From Verrucomicrobiaceae bacterium E54 (GTDB lineage Bacteria; Verrucomicrobiota; Verrucomicrobiia; Verrucomicrobiales; Akkermansiaceae): a DNA stretch of 64,000 nucleotides. Below the pieces are notes generated by a model. The model worked only from the letters and a program-made list of their open reading frames with translations. It was not told the DNA's origin and did not search any database. The position numbers and the translations under genes were made by a program. This document shows, one piece after another, positions 48,874-57,162 of this stretch; position 1 is the stretch's first letter, and every line of letters begins with the position of its first letter. The stretch spans positions 41,780 to 105,779 of the forward strand of contig JAKZES010000014.1 in assembly GCA_022548915.1 (NCBI GenBank). The letters are read 5' to 3'.

Positions 48874-49473
48874 ATGCCGGATGACACCCCCAGGCCGGAT
48901 GCGGACGCCGATCTTGTTCAGCGCGCCCGCGAGGGGGATACCCGTGCCTTCGACCAGCTGATTCTCAAGTACGGGGACAAGCTCTACGGGCTGGTGTACA
49001 ACATGACCTCCAACAAGGAGGACACCCACGACGTCCTCCAGGACGTCTTCGCCCGGGCCTACCAGTCGCTGCCGAAATTCAAGGGCAAGTCCACCTTCTA
49101 CACCTGGATCTACCAGATCGCGGTGAACATGACGCTCAACTTCCTCAAGAAGCGCAAACGGAGGAGCGGGCTCAGCCTCAACGACATGGATTCAGCGGTG
49201 CAGCAGGACCCCGCACTGGTGGAAACCGGCTGGGAATCCGACCCCGAGCGCCACACCAACGTCAACGAGCTGCAGAAAAGATTGAACGAAGCCATGCAAC
49301 GCCTGTCAGAACCCCACAGAACGGTGGTGACACTGTTCGACGTTCAGGGTCTGCCACACGGCGAAATCGCCGGGATCCTGAGGGTCTCGGTCGGCACCGT
49401 CCGGTCGAGACTCCACTACGCCCATCAACAGCTCCAAACCTACCTGCAAGACTTCTGGGAACAGCGTTTTTAA
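48874..49473 (+). CDS. ECF-type RNA polymerase sigma factor
   Basis: A 199-residue protein with region 2 (LVQRAREGDTRAFDQLI, DVLQDVFARAYQSLPKFKGKSTFYTWIYQIAVN) and region 4 helix-turn-helix (LPHGEIAGILRVSVGTVRSRLHYA). RpoE-like group. The next two genes on the same strand encode a single-pass membrane protein and an HtrA-like protein, an arrangement that suggests envelope-stress signalling, with the membrane protein as possible anti-sigma factor. Confidence 0.92.
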   Translation: MPDDTPRPDADADLVQRAREGDTRAFDQLILKYGDKLYGLVYNMTSNKEDTHDVLQDVFARAYQSLPKFKGKSTFYTWIYQIAVNMTLNFLKKRKRRSGLSLNDMDSAVQQDPALVETGWESDPERHTNVNELQKRLNEAMQRLSEPHRTVVTLFDVQGLPHGEIAGILRVSVGTVRSRLHYAHQQLQTYLQDFWEQRF

Positions 49474-49532
49474 AAAAAGATCTTGCATTTAGGTGAATAT
49501 TTTAGATTCTTTAACCATCCGACGCCGTGAAC

Positions 49533-49922
49533 ATGACTGACCAACAGCTCGGGAACCTGCTTTCGCTCAAGCGCCACGAGAAGCCGCCTGAGGGAACGAT
49601 GGAGGATCTCCTGCGGGAATTCCACCTGCGCCGCCGCGAGGAAGCGGTTCAGCAGGGGAGTCGCCTGACGCTGTGGCAGCGATTCAATGAATGGCTCGCC
49701 GACCCGGGCTGGGCGAAGTGGGCTTGCGGTGCCGGAGTGGCCTACGCCGCCGTCATGGTGATGGTTCTCTCGATGCCCCGTGGGCAGCAAATCGAGCAAC
49801 CCGCCCTGCAGCCGGTCAATCATCCGGTGACGGTGCCCGCAGAGGACACCACTCCAAGCCAGCTCGGCGAACTGGACCTCCGCCCGACTTCCGAAGGGAA
49901 GCTGGGCGAGCAGGAGTTCTGA
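49533..49922 (+). CDS. Single-pass membrane protein, possible anti-sigma factor
   Basis: A 129-residue protein from the ATG at 49533. The cytoplasmic part is charged (LSLKRHEKPPEGTMEDLLREFHLRRRE), one helix lies near 66-82 (WACGAGVAYAAVMVMVLSM) and a Pro/Thr-rich exported tail follows. No zinc HxxxCxxC anti-sigma motif is seen. Role inferred solely from position directly after the sigma factor. Confidence 0.65.
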   Translation: MTDQQLGNLLSLKRHEKPPEGTMEDLLREFHLRRREEAVQQGSRLTLWQRFNEWLADPGWAKWACGAGVAYAAVMVMVLSMPRGQQIEQPALQPVNHPVTVPAEDTTPSQLGELDLRPTSEGKLGEQEF

Positions 49923-49936
49923 CCGACCCTGCCCCG

Positions 49937-50770
49937 ATGTCCCCCCTCGGGAAGCGGAGACCGCTCGGTCTCGGACTGGCTTTGCTGATCACTCAGGCAT
50001 CGGCGGCTCCCGGCTTGAGTTCGAGTTTTGGTTCCAATCAGGCCGAAGCGGCGGCCTTTGTCGTCGCCGGTGGCCGCGAGGTGGTGACGCTCGGCGTGGC
50101 GGGCAAGGACCTGCAACAGGCCCGGTTGCTGGGCGCCACTGCCGCGATGGACGGCAGCGTGGTGGATCCTGTTTCCCGTCTGGTCGTCTTTCGAGCCCGG
50201 GGAAATCTCGGATCGGGCTTGCCGCTGGCTGCCGTGGCGCCTGCCGGCGGGGTCTTGAAGGATGCCGGCGGCAGGGGAAACTATCAGATCCGTGACCGGG
50301 TGGAGCGGGTGGGCGGACGCTACCTGCCCTTCACGCTGTTGCGCCTGACGACGAATGGTCCGCCGCCGAGGCCTGGAACGCCGCTCTTGGACGCGGGCGG
50401 GCGGGTGGTGGCGCTGGCCCACCAGCCTGCGGGAAAGGGGCTTTTCTACGCGCTGCCGGTCGAGGTGGTGCGGCGGGTGCTGGATGACTCGCGCGACGGC
50501 CGCGTTTCAAAGGCCTGGATCGGGCTCGTCCTCAATCCCGAGAGTGGCAGCACGAAGGTGGAGCGTGTGGTCGCCGGCTCGCCGGCGGCGGAGGCAGGCC
50601 TGAGGGCGGGGGACGTGCTGACGGAGATCGGCGGCCGGCGTCTGGCCGACTACGGGGATGCGGTGAATGCCTTTTTCCTCCTGCAGCCGGAAAGAGCGGT
50701 CCGGGTCAAGGTCCGGCGCGGATCGGCGGAGGTGATGCTCGAACTGGTGCCCCGTTCGGCGGAATCCTGA
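49937..50770 (+). CDS. Catalytically degenerate HtrA-like protein with PDZ domain
   Basis: A 277-residue exported protein with a signal peptide (MSPLGKRRPLGLGLALLITQASA). The middle aligns by pattern with the trypsin-like barrel of HtrA, but where the protease has GNSGGPL this has PRPGTPLLDAGGRVVAL (near 143-157), so the catalytic serine is missing. A PDZ domain (WIGLVLNPESG... AAEAGLRAGDVLTEIGGRRL) ends the protein. Probably a peptide-binding sensor or regulator. It lies 14 bp after the membrane protein gene. Confidence 0.72.
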   Translation: MSPLGKRRPLGLGLALLITQASAAPGLSSSFGSNQAEAAAFVVAGGREVVTLGVAGKDLQQARLLGATAAMDGSVVDPVSRLVVFRARGNLGSGLPLAAVAPAGGVLKDAGGRGNYQIRDRVERVGGRYLPFTLLRLTTNGPPPRPGTPLLDAGGRVVALAHQPAGKGLFYALPVEVVRRVLDDSRDGRVSKAWIGLVLNPESGSTKVERVVAGSPAAEAGLRAGDVLTEIGGRRLADYGDAVNAFFLLQPERAVRVKVRRGSAEVMLELVPRSAES

Positions 50771-50776
50771 GCCGGG

Positions 50777-51190
50777 TCAGATGTAGTACATCGGCGCGTC
50801 GCCCCGGGCGATCAGGTGCTTGAGCGGAATGCCCGCCAATTGCTCCCGGGTGGCGCCGGCGATGCCCTGCCACGCACGCCGGACGCCCTCGCCGGATTCG
50901 CCGTCGCCGCGGGTCGAGTTGGTCAGCAGCGAGGGATCCACCGCCTCCACGATGTCGAGCAGGCTGACGGTTTCGGGTTCCCGGGCGAGCAGGTAGCCGC
51001 CGGCCTTGCCGCGCTTGCTCTCGATCAGGCCGCCCCGGCGGAGGTCGTTGAGGATCTGCACCAGAAACGAGGAGGACACGGCTTCCCGTTGCGCGAGTTC
51101 GTCGAGACGTGTAAGGGTGCGCTCAGGATGGCGGCGCGCGAGCTGCGCCATGGCCCGGCACGCATACTCAAGTTTCTGGGAGATTCGCAT
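50777..51190 (-). CDS. Rrf2-family transcriptional regulator
   Basis: A 137-residue winged-helix protein starting MRISQKLEYACRAMAQLA, with the recognition part SSSFLVQILNDLRRGGLIESKRGKAGGYLLAR. The three cysteines of IscR-type iron-sulfur binding are absent, so it resembles CymR more than IscR. Next to cysE and sharing its start region, it may control cysteine synthesis; this is inference. Start codon (51188-51190) overlaps that of cysE on the opposite strand. Confidence 0.88.
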   Translation of the reverse strand: MRISQKLEYACRAMAQLARRHPERTLTRLDELAQREAVSSSFLVQILNDLRRGGLIESKRGKAGGYLLAREPETVSLLDIVEAVDPSLLTNSTRGDGESGEGVRRAWQGIAGATREQLAGIPLKHLIARGDAPMYYI

Positions 51191-52064
51191 GGATTCAGAT
51201 CAGCAGAACGGCACGACCACCGGAGAAGACGCTCCGGTGAGAATCTGCCGTGCTCCACAGGTGGATGTCGAGGCTGTGTGGCAGTCGATTCGAGATCGGG
51301 CGTCCGCCATCCACGAGGAGGAGCACGGGCTGCGTGTGCTGATCGAGGATGTGATTCTCAAGCAGTCGTCCCTGGGACAGGCCGCCGGCGTCCGGCTGGC
51401 GCGGAAGCTGGCCCGCGAGGACATGACCCGCGAGGAACTCAATCCACTGCTCACGGGGATCCTCGCCGAGGATGAAACCTTGGTCGCCAGCATGGCGCGC
51501 GACATCTGCGCGATCGTCGAGCGCGATCCGGCCTGTGATTCGCCGCTCCAGCCGCTGCTCTTTTTCAAGGGCTTCATGGCGATCTCGACCTACCGCATCT
51601 CGCATCACCTCTGGCAGCGGGACCGGATCGAGCTGGCGCTGTATTTCCAGAGCCTCGCCAGCGAGGTGTTCGCGGTGGACATCCATCCGGCGGCGAGGAT
51701 CGGGTGCGGCATCCTGCTCGACCACGCCACCAGCTTCGTGGTGGGCGAGACGGCGATCATCGAGGACGATGTGTCCATCCTCCACGAGGTGACCCTCGGC
51801 GGTACCGGCAAACAGACCGGGGCCCGCCATCCGGTGGTTCGTTCCGGGGTGCTGCTTGGCGCTGGATCCAAGATTCTCGGACGGGTGGAAATCGGGGAAG
51901 GGGCGAAGGTCGGAGCGGGCAGCGTGGTGCTCACGGATGTGCCGCCCCATTCCACCGTGGCCGGGGTGCCCGCGCAGCTCGTGGGTGAGGCGGCGGAGGA
52001 TGCTCCGGCTCTCGAAATGGACCAGCGCCTGATCTGTCGGAATGCTGCGGGCGGCCCCGGATGA
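51189..52064 (+). CDS. cysE: Serine O-acetyltransferase
   Basis: A 291-residue protein from the ATG at 51189. A helical N-terminal domain precedes the left-handed beta-helix with hexapeptide repeats: DIHPAARIGCGILLDHATSFVVGETAIIEDDVSIL, HEVTLGGTGK. This is the EpsC/SAT type that makes O-acetylserine for cysteine. The in-frame ORF extends upstream to 51006, within the regulator on the other strand; the start that overlaps the regulator's ATG is preferred. Confidence 0.93.
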   Translation: MDSDQQNGTTTGEDAPVRICRAPQVDVEAVWQSIRDRASAIHEEEHGLRVLIEDVILKQSSLGQAAGVRLARKLAREDMTREELNPLLTGILAEDETLVASMARDICAIVERDPACDSPLQPLLFFKGFMAISTYRISHHLWQRDRIELALYFQSLASEVFAVDIHPAARIGCGILLDHATSFVVGETAIIEDDVSILHEVTLGGTGKQTGARHPVVRSGVLLGAGSKILGRVEIGEGAKVGAGSVVLTDVPPHSTVAGVPAQLVGEAAEDAPALEMDQRLICRNAAGGPG

Positions 52065-52108
52065 GGACTGGTCAGGCGCGTCCGGCCTTGGTTTAATCGT
52101 GTCACTCG

Positions 52109-53089
52109 ATGAGAGCCTTGCCCGTCTTCGCCCTGTCCCTGGCCTCCCTGCTGCTCGGCGGATGTGACAAGGTGGGCGAACTGCTGGGCAAGGGGGAGAT
52201 TGCCAAACTGGCGCCGACAACCCCACAGCCCGGAGGCGAGGTCGATCCGGCTTTGGCGGCTCAAGTGCAACGCCATGAAGACGGAGTGAGCTTCCGTCGC
52301 GACCTCGATTTTCCCGGGACGGTGACCGGGCGGCTTCGCGTCTCGCGTGATCACGACGGGGTCCGCGTGGTCGAAAAATCGGAGCTGGGATCGGAGAATA
52401 CCCGCTGGGACCACATTCTGGAAACCGAGGTCGTCTACGACAAGTATCCGGGTCGGTTCACGATCACCTTGGAGAAGGCGGGGCGGCGGATCCTTCCCGA
52501 CCAGGAGGAAAATGCAGCGGTGCCGGCCGGGGCCTCGGATCTCGAGGGTGAGTCGCTGGGATTTGTCCTCACCGAGGACGGATGGAGCGTCGATGGGAGT
52601 GCCTCGGGAGAGTTCCGCAAGGTGAACTGGGCACAATCGATGAACACTGCGATTCCGCGGCTGCTGGTGGAAACCGGTGCCCACCCGCGGGCGCAGTGGT
52701 TTTCCTCGTCGCGGCGATGGAAGCCGGGCGACCGGGTGGTCCTCACCGGCAGCGCCATCCGGATGATTCAAGCAGCCGACGTGAGCGGGCGGATCGAGCT
52801 TGTCTTTGAAGGTGAGGAGGCCGTCGGAGGCCATCCATGCGGCGTGTTTTCCGTGACCGGCGACCTTTCGGTGCGCTCCGAGGTCGACTTCCTGGGCAAG
52901 GAGCGGGACGCGGAGATCTCGATCAGCGAGGGCAGGATCTGGGCGTCCTTGCTGCATCCCGTGCTGATGCGGGAGGAGTATCAGACGGTCCAGACCATCA
53001 CCGCCGGCAGCGGTGGAGGGCTTTCCACCCGTCTACAGGGGGCGATCAAGGTCGTGAAGTCCCGTTCGTGGGAGCCCCAGAAGGACTAG
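52109..53089 (+). CDS. Hypothetical lipoprotein
   Basis: A 326-residue protein with a lipobox LLLGGC (Cys19), so lipid-anchored. The rest is beta-rich (GTVTGRLRVSRDHDGVRVVEKSELG, GRIELVFEGEEAVGGHPCGVFSVTG). No family recognised. Its stop overlaps the stop of the convergent gene on the palindrome CTAG. Confidence 0.75.
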   Translation: MRALPVFALSLASLLLGGCDKVGELLGKGEIAKLAPTTPQPGGEVDPALAAQVQRHEDGVSFRRDLDFPGTVTGRLRVSRDHDGVRVVEKSELGSENTRWDHILETEVVYDKYPGRFTITLEKAGRRILPDQEENAAVPAGASDLEGESLGFVLTEDGWSVDGSASGEFRKVNWAQSMNTAIPRLLVETGAHPRAQWFSSSRRWKPGDRVVLTGSAIRMIQAADVSGRIELVFEGEEAVGGHPCGVFSVTGDLSVRSEVDFLGKERDAEISISEGRIWASLLHPVLMREEYQTVQTITAGSGGGLSTRLQGAIKVVKSRSWEPQKD

Positions 53090-53595
53090 GGGGCGGGTGA
53101 CGGCAACAGCATCGCGCTGCCGGCGGCGGCGGCGAAGATCAAGATCATGAAGACGATGTAGAGGGCGATTCCGACACAGATGAGGATGCCTGCGAGCTTC
53201 CAGAAGGAACGCTGGGCTTCGAGGGCGGATTCGAGGTCGGTCACCGAGTTGCTTCCGATGAATGAGGCGATCTGCGACCCGTAGCGCCAGAGCTTGAGCG
53301 AAGGGAAGAAGTAGAAGCCCGCGATCACGAGGTAGGCGACACCCATCAGGGCAAGCGGCGCCATGCCCATCGCTCCCATCCCGGGGCTGTCGCCCGTTGT
53401 CGCCATGAACCCGCCGGCAATCATCATTCCGACACCGGCCAGCAGCATCAGACCGGTGATGATGAAACCGATGATCGAGCAGAACTGCACCCAGGGCTTG
53501 GTGCCGGCAAGCGCTTGGATGAGCGTCGGGGTCATGACGTTGCCTTCGCTGCGGGAGATCGGATCGACACCGGAGCTCATGTAAGGATTCTCCAT
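53086..53595 (-). CDS. DUF5362-like membrane protein
   Basis: A 169-residue protein from the ATG at 53595 with four hydrophobic helices (CSIIGFIITGLMLLAGVGMMIAGG, MAPLALMGVAYLVIAGFYFFPSLKLW and ILICVGIALYIVFMILIFA). The amphipathic stretch SQIASFIGSNSVTDLESALEAQRSFWK before the last helix is typical of the DUF5362 family. Unknown role. A longer start at 53631 is possible. Confidence 0.75.
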   Translation of the reverse strand: MENPYMSSGVDPISRSEGNVMTPTLIQALAGTKPWVQFCSIIGFIITGLMLLAGVGMMIAGGFMATTGDSPGMGAMGMAPLALMGVAYLVIAGFYFFPSLKLWRYGSQIASFIGSNSVTDLESALEAQRSFWKLAGILICVGIALYIVFMILIFAAAAGSAMLLPSPAP

Positions 53596-53702
53596 GACCG
53601 CGAGCTTGTCCGGCGGTTGTCGGGTGGACAAGTCCGCGTTTCCTTCGGGTCCTCGGGGTTCCCGCCGTTGACCAGCGGGCCTTGCGGCCCTATTTCCCCG
53701 GC

Positions 53703-54818
53703 ATGGATCTGACCACCACGGCTTACGGCACCTGGAGCGGCGGGCGCTTCATGCATTTCGGCGAAACGCTGAGCGAGGAACGCTACATCGAGTGCATCCG
53801 CCTCGCCTACGAGGCCGGCTTCCGGACCTTCATCACCGCGGATGTCTACGGCAACGGCAAGGCGGATGAGTTGATCGGGCAGGCTCTCGAGGGCGTCAAT
53901 CGCGAGAGCTACTGTCTCGTCGGCACGCTGGGCCATGATTTCTACGAGGGCCAACGCCAGGGGAATCGCGGCTATCCGCGTTTCACCGATCCCGAACTGC
54001 GCGGCCCGGAGGGCTACAAGTCATACCTCCGAATGGCCTGCGAGAAGTCCCTGGAACGCTGCGGGACCAATCGCTTCGACCTCGTGATGCTGCACAACCC
54101 GGACGAGCTCGGCTACACCAGCGAGGCGGTCTGGCAGGCGATGGCCGGACTCAAGGAGGAGGGCCTGGCGGATCGCCTGGGAATCGCCCCGGGGCCGGCG
54201 AATGGATTCACGCTCGATCTGGTGCATTGCCTTGAGCAATTCGGCGACATGATCGACTGGGCGATGCTGATCCTCAATCCGCTCGAGCCGTGGCCGGTGG
54301 GGCTGGCATTGCCGGCATGTGACAAGCACGACGTGAAGGTGCTGACGCGCGTGGTCGACTTCGGCGGACTTTTCTTTGGCGACATGCAGGCGGGGCATGA
54401 GTTCAAGCCCGGCGATCACCGGGCCTACCGTCCCGAGGGCTGGGTCGAGCATGGTCTCGAGAAGATCGAGAAGATGCGCCCGATCGCCGAGCGGCACGGG
54501 CTTTCCATGGTCCAGTTCGCCGCGATCTGGAACCTCAGCCAGAAGCCGGTGGAGAGCGTGGTTCCGACCTTCATCCAGGAGACCAGTGAGCAGGCCCGGC
54601 CCATCGAGGAGCGGATTCGTGAACTGGCGGTCCTGCCCGAGGTCCGGCTTTCGACCGAGGAGATTGAGGAGGTCAAGGCGATCGGCGACAACACCGGCTG
54701 CATGATGCTCAAGGGTGCGAGCAAGCGTCACGAGGTCAGCGAGCGGCCGGACGAGTGGCCGATGCGCGAGGAGCTTCTTGAACTCGCCGGCCGCTACGGG
54801 CTGGGAGACGAGTGGTAG
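53703..54818 (+). CDS. Aldo/keto reductase family protein
   Basis: A 371-residue TIM-barrel oxidoreductase from the ATG at 53703: TYGTWSG-like start (TTAYGTWSGGRFMHFG), FDLVMLHNPDE and GLKEEGLADRLGIAPGP, and a C-terminal NAD(P)-binding segment (VVPTFIQETSEQARPIEERIREL). The usual catalytic Tyr is in DVYGNGKADELIG. Neighbouring sugar genes suggest a sugar or sugar-acid substrate. An in-frame TTG at 53682 is an alternative start. Confidence 0.88.
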   Translation: MDLTTTAYGTWSGGRFMHFGETLSEERYIECIRLAYEAGFRTFITADVYGNGKADELIGQALEGVNRESYCLVGTLGHDFYEGQRQGNRGYPRFTDPELRGPEGYKSYLRMACEKSLERCGTNRFDLVMLHNPDELGYTSEAVWQAMAGLKEEGLADRLGIAPGPANGFTLDLVHCLEQFGDMIDWAMLILNPLEPWPVGLALPACDKHDVKVLTRVVDFGGLFFGDMQAGHEFKPGDHRAYRPEGWVEHGLEKIEKMRPIAERHGLSMVQFAAIWNLSQKPVESVVPTFIQETSEQARPIEERIRELAVLPEVRLSTEEIEEVKAIGDNTGCMMLKGASKRHEVSERPDEWPMREELLELAGRYGLGDEW

Positions 54819-54877
54819 CGGGCAGCGGAGGTACGTGGTTCCCCTTCAGGGGGTCGAGCTTCGAGCGAGGAAACGCT

Positions 54878-56344
54878 TCAAAGCAGCGCCTCGAACCGCT
54901 CAGCCGCCGTGTCCCATGCCCCGGTGTCCCGCGGCGAGTAGCTGGCGAAGTCGAAGGAGTCGCGGATCAGCCGGCGACCCGCGGGCAGGTCGGACAGATG
55001 GCCGGTGGCCATCATCTGGACGATCAGGTTGCCGCAGGAGGTGGCTTCGACCGGACCGGCGAGAATCTCGACGCCGCAGGCATCGGCCGTGGCCTGGACC
55101 AGCGAGGTGTTCTGGATGCCGCCGCCGCCGACGCTGAGCCGGTTGAAGTCCCTGCCGGAGAGCTGGCGGAAGGCCTCGAGGGTGACACGGTATTTCAGCG
55201 CCAGCGACTCGGTCGCGACGCGCAGCACCTGGCCCTTCGATTCCGGCACCGGCTGGCCGGTGCGCCGGCAGAATTCGCGGATGCGTGCGGGCATGTCGCC
55301 GGGTGCGGCGAAATCGGCGTGATCCGGATCGATGAAGGCGGTGAAGGCATCGGCCTCGTCGGCGAGCCGGGTCATTTCCCCGTAGCTGAGTTCTTCACCC
55401 TCGATCTGCCATTGGCGTCGGCATTCCTGGATGATCCAGAGTCCCGAGATGTTCTTGAGGAAACGCACGGTGCCGTCGACGCCGAGCTCGTTGCAGCAGC
55501 GGGCGGCGAAGGATTCCGGCGTGCGGATCGGCTCGCGGGTCTCGAGGCCCATGATCGACCACGTGCCGGACGACAACCACGGCTGGTTCTCCCCCTCGAG
55601 CGGGATGCCGGCGACGGCCGCTGCCGTGTCGTGACAGGCGGAGGCGACGACGGGGACCTCGCCGAGCCCCGTGACGCGCCGGACTTCGTCGCGCAGCGAT
55701 CCCAGCACCGTGCCCGGGGGCACGATCTCGCCGAAGATGCCCTTCGGCAACCCGAGGGCCTCGATCACTTCCCACGCCCAATCGCCGGTGGCCGGATCGA
55801 CGAGCTGGGAGGTCGAGGCGATGGTCCGCTCGACCGCCTTCCTGCCCGAAAGCCAGTAGCCGAGGAGATCCGGAATGAAGAGCAACTGATCGGCGTGTTG
55901 GAGGGCGGGGGAATCACGCTGTTTCTCGGCGAGGAGCTGCAGCGAGGAGTTGTAGAAATTGGTGGTGATGCCCGTGTGGCGGTAGATCTCCGCCTCGGGC
56001 ATCAATTCGTGCATGACCTCGGGCATGCCCTCGTGGCGGGGGTCGCGGTACTGGTGGACCATGCCGAGCAGGCGGCCCTGGCCATCGAGCAGACCGAAGT
56101 CGACGCCCCAGGTGTCGATCCCGATCGCGACGACCTGATCGCCGTAGCGTTCACCGGCGATGCGCAGCCCCTCCTGAATCTCGCGGAAGAGTCCGACAAT
56201 GTTCCAGAACGAACCGCCGGGAAGATCGGTGCCGGGATTGTCGAAACGATGAACCTCCTCAAGCTTGAGGGTCTTCGAGTCGGAGAGACCGGCAATCACG
56301 CGGCCGGAGCCGGCGCCGAGGTCGATGGAGAGAAAGACATTCAT
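54878..56344 (-). CDS. rhaB: Rhamnulokinase-like FGGY sugar kinase
   Basis: A 488-residue kinase starting MNVFLSIDLGAGSGRVI, with the ATP phosphate-binding loop. GIDTWGVDFGLLD, CHDTAAAVAGIPL and SSGTWSIMGLE match rhamnulokinase. It phosphorylates L-rhamnulose; no isomerase or aldolase lies within the window, so the pathway is incomplete here. The start at 56344 matches family start; an upstream ATG adds six residues. Confidence 0.9.
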   Translation of the reverse strand: MNVFLSIDLGAGSGRVIAGLSDSKTLKLEEVHRFDNPGTDLPGGSFWNIVGLFREIQEGLRIAGERYGDQVVAIGIDTWGVDFGLLDGQGRLLGMVHQYRDPRHEGMPEVMHELMPEAEIYRHTGITTNFYNSSLQLLAEKQRDSPALQHADQLLFIPDLLGYWLSGRKAVERTIASTSQLVDPATGDWAWEVIEALGLPKGIFGEIVPPGTVLGSLRDEVRRVTGLGEVPVVASACHDTAAAVAGIPLEGENQPWLSSGTWSIMGLETREPIRTPESFAARCCNELGVDGTVRFLKNISGLWIIQECRRQWQIEGEELSYGEMTRLADEADAFTAFIDPDHADFAAPGDMPARIREFCRRTGQPVPESKGQVLRVATESLALKYRVTLEAFRQLSGRDFNRLSVGGGGIQNTSLVQATADACGVEILAGPVEATSCGNLIVQMMATGHLSDLPAGRRLIRDSFDFASYSPRDTGAWDTAAERFEALL

Positions 56345-56404
56345 GGGCGGGGCTGATTTCAAGGGTCTCGCCTGCCGAGTTCAATCCTTATCCGGGCGAG
56401 GGAG

Positions 56405-56429
56405 GGACCGCCGGTTATGAAACCGGCAT
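56405..56429 (+). repeat. REP-like palindromic element, copy 2
   Basis: GGACCGCCGGTTATGAAACC then GGCAT. With copy 3 it forms an inverted pair flanking about 78 bp. Confidence 0.65.
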
Positions 56430-56507
56430 CGTCAGCTCACCCATCCTCCTCGTGGCCCGGCAGCGTGGCACTGCATCTCGACGGCCGCTTCCCACTCACC
56501 TCACAGG

Positions 56508-56533
56508 AATGCCGGTTTCATAATCGGCGCTCC
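56508..56533 (-). repeat. REP-like palindromic element, copy 3
   Basis: The minus strand reads GGAGCGCCGATTATGAAACC then GGCATT, matching copy 2 in 18 or more positions in opposite orientation. Confidence 0.65.
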
Positions 56534-56553
56534 GCCGCGCCGATCCGCGGTTC

Positions 56554-57147
56554 CTACAGGCGCTTGGCGGCGTCGTGAATGGGACCGTCGGGGAAGGCGT
56601 CTGCCAGGAAATCGAGGAGCTCTTCTGCGTCCGCCGCCTTGCCGTCGGATCTGAGGCGCTCAACTGCCATCAGCGACGCGTGCCCAACTGCTGTCCGATG
56701 TGAATCGAAGCTTCGAGAGATGAGCGATTTCAGAACGACGACTGCAGGTTCGCTCGCAATCATGCCGAGGGAGGAGACTGCAGCATCCCCGACCGCAAGA
56801 TCATCGCCGCTGGTGAACTTCTCGGAGAAGGTCAGAAGGACTCCCACCGCCTTGCCCTCCCGCCGGACCCCCAGCGAGTTCACCGCGCCGGCCAGCAGCC
56901 GGCCTTTCAGTTTCGGCAGCGCGTCGATGAGCGCCTGGGACGCGGATGCATCCTCGATCGCCTCCAGCCCGCTGCGGGCGTAGTCGGAGAGTATCTCGTC
57001 ATTGAGCATGGCGGCGAGAGGGGCGACGGACTTCGGTCCGGCGACATAGACGAGCTTGTGGCAGGCCACGGCCTTCTCGTGGGGCGGGGCGTCGGATTTG
57101 AGAATCGCGAGTTGCGACTCTTCGCTAAGAACGTGTTTGGAACTCAT
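56554..57147 (-). CDS. HEAT-repeat protein
   Basis: A 197-residue protein made of helical repeats of HEAT type: VACHKLVYVAGPKSVAPLAAML, SDYARSGLEAIEDASASQALIDAL, and later AVSSLGMIASEPAVVVLKSL. Such proteins bind partners rather than catalyse. No signal peptide. It follows the Gfo/Idh gene on the same strand after 15 bp and may be co-transcribed. Confidence 0.78.
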   Translation of the reverse strand: MSSKHVLSEESQLAILKSDAPPHEKAVACHKLVYVAGPKSVAPLAAMLNDEILSDYARSGLEAIEDASASQALIDALPKLKGRLLAGAVNSLGVRREGKAVGVLLTFSEKFTSGDDLAVGDAAVSSLGMIASEPAVVVLKSLISRSFDSHRTAVGHASLMAVERLRSDGKAADAEELLDFLADAFPDGPIHDAAKRL

Positions 57148-57162
57148 GGGTCAAAAAGGGTT

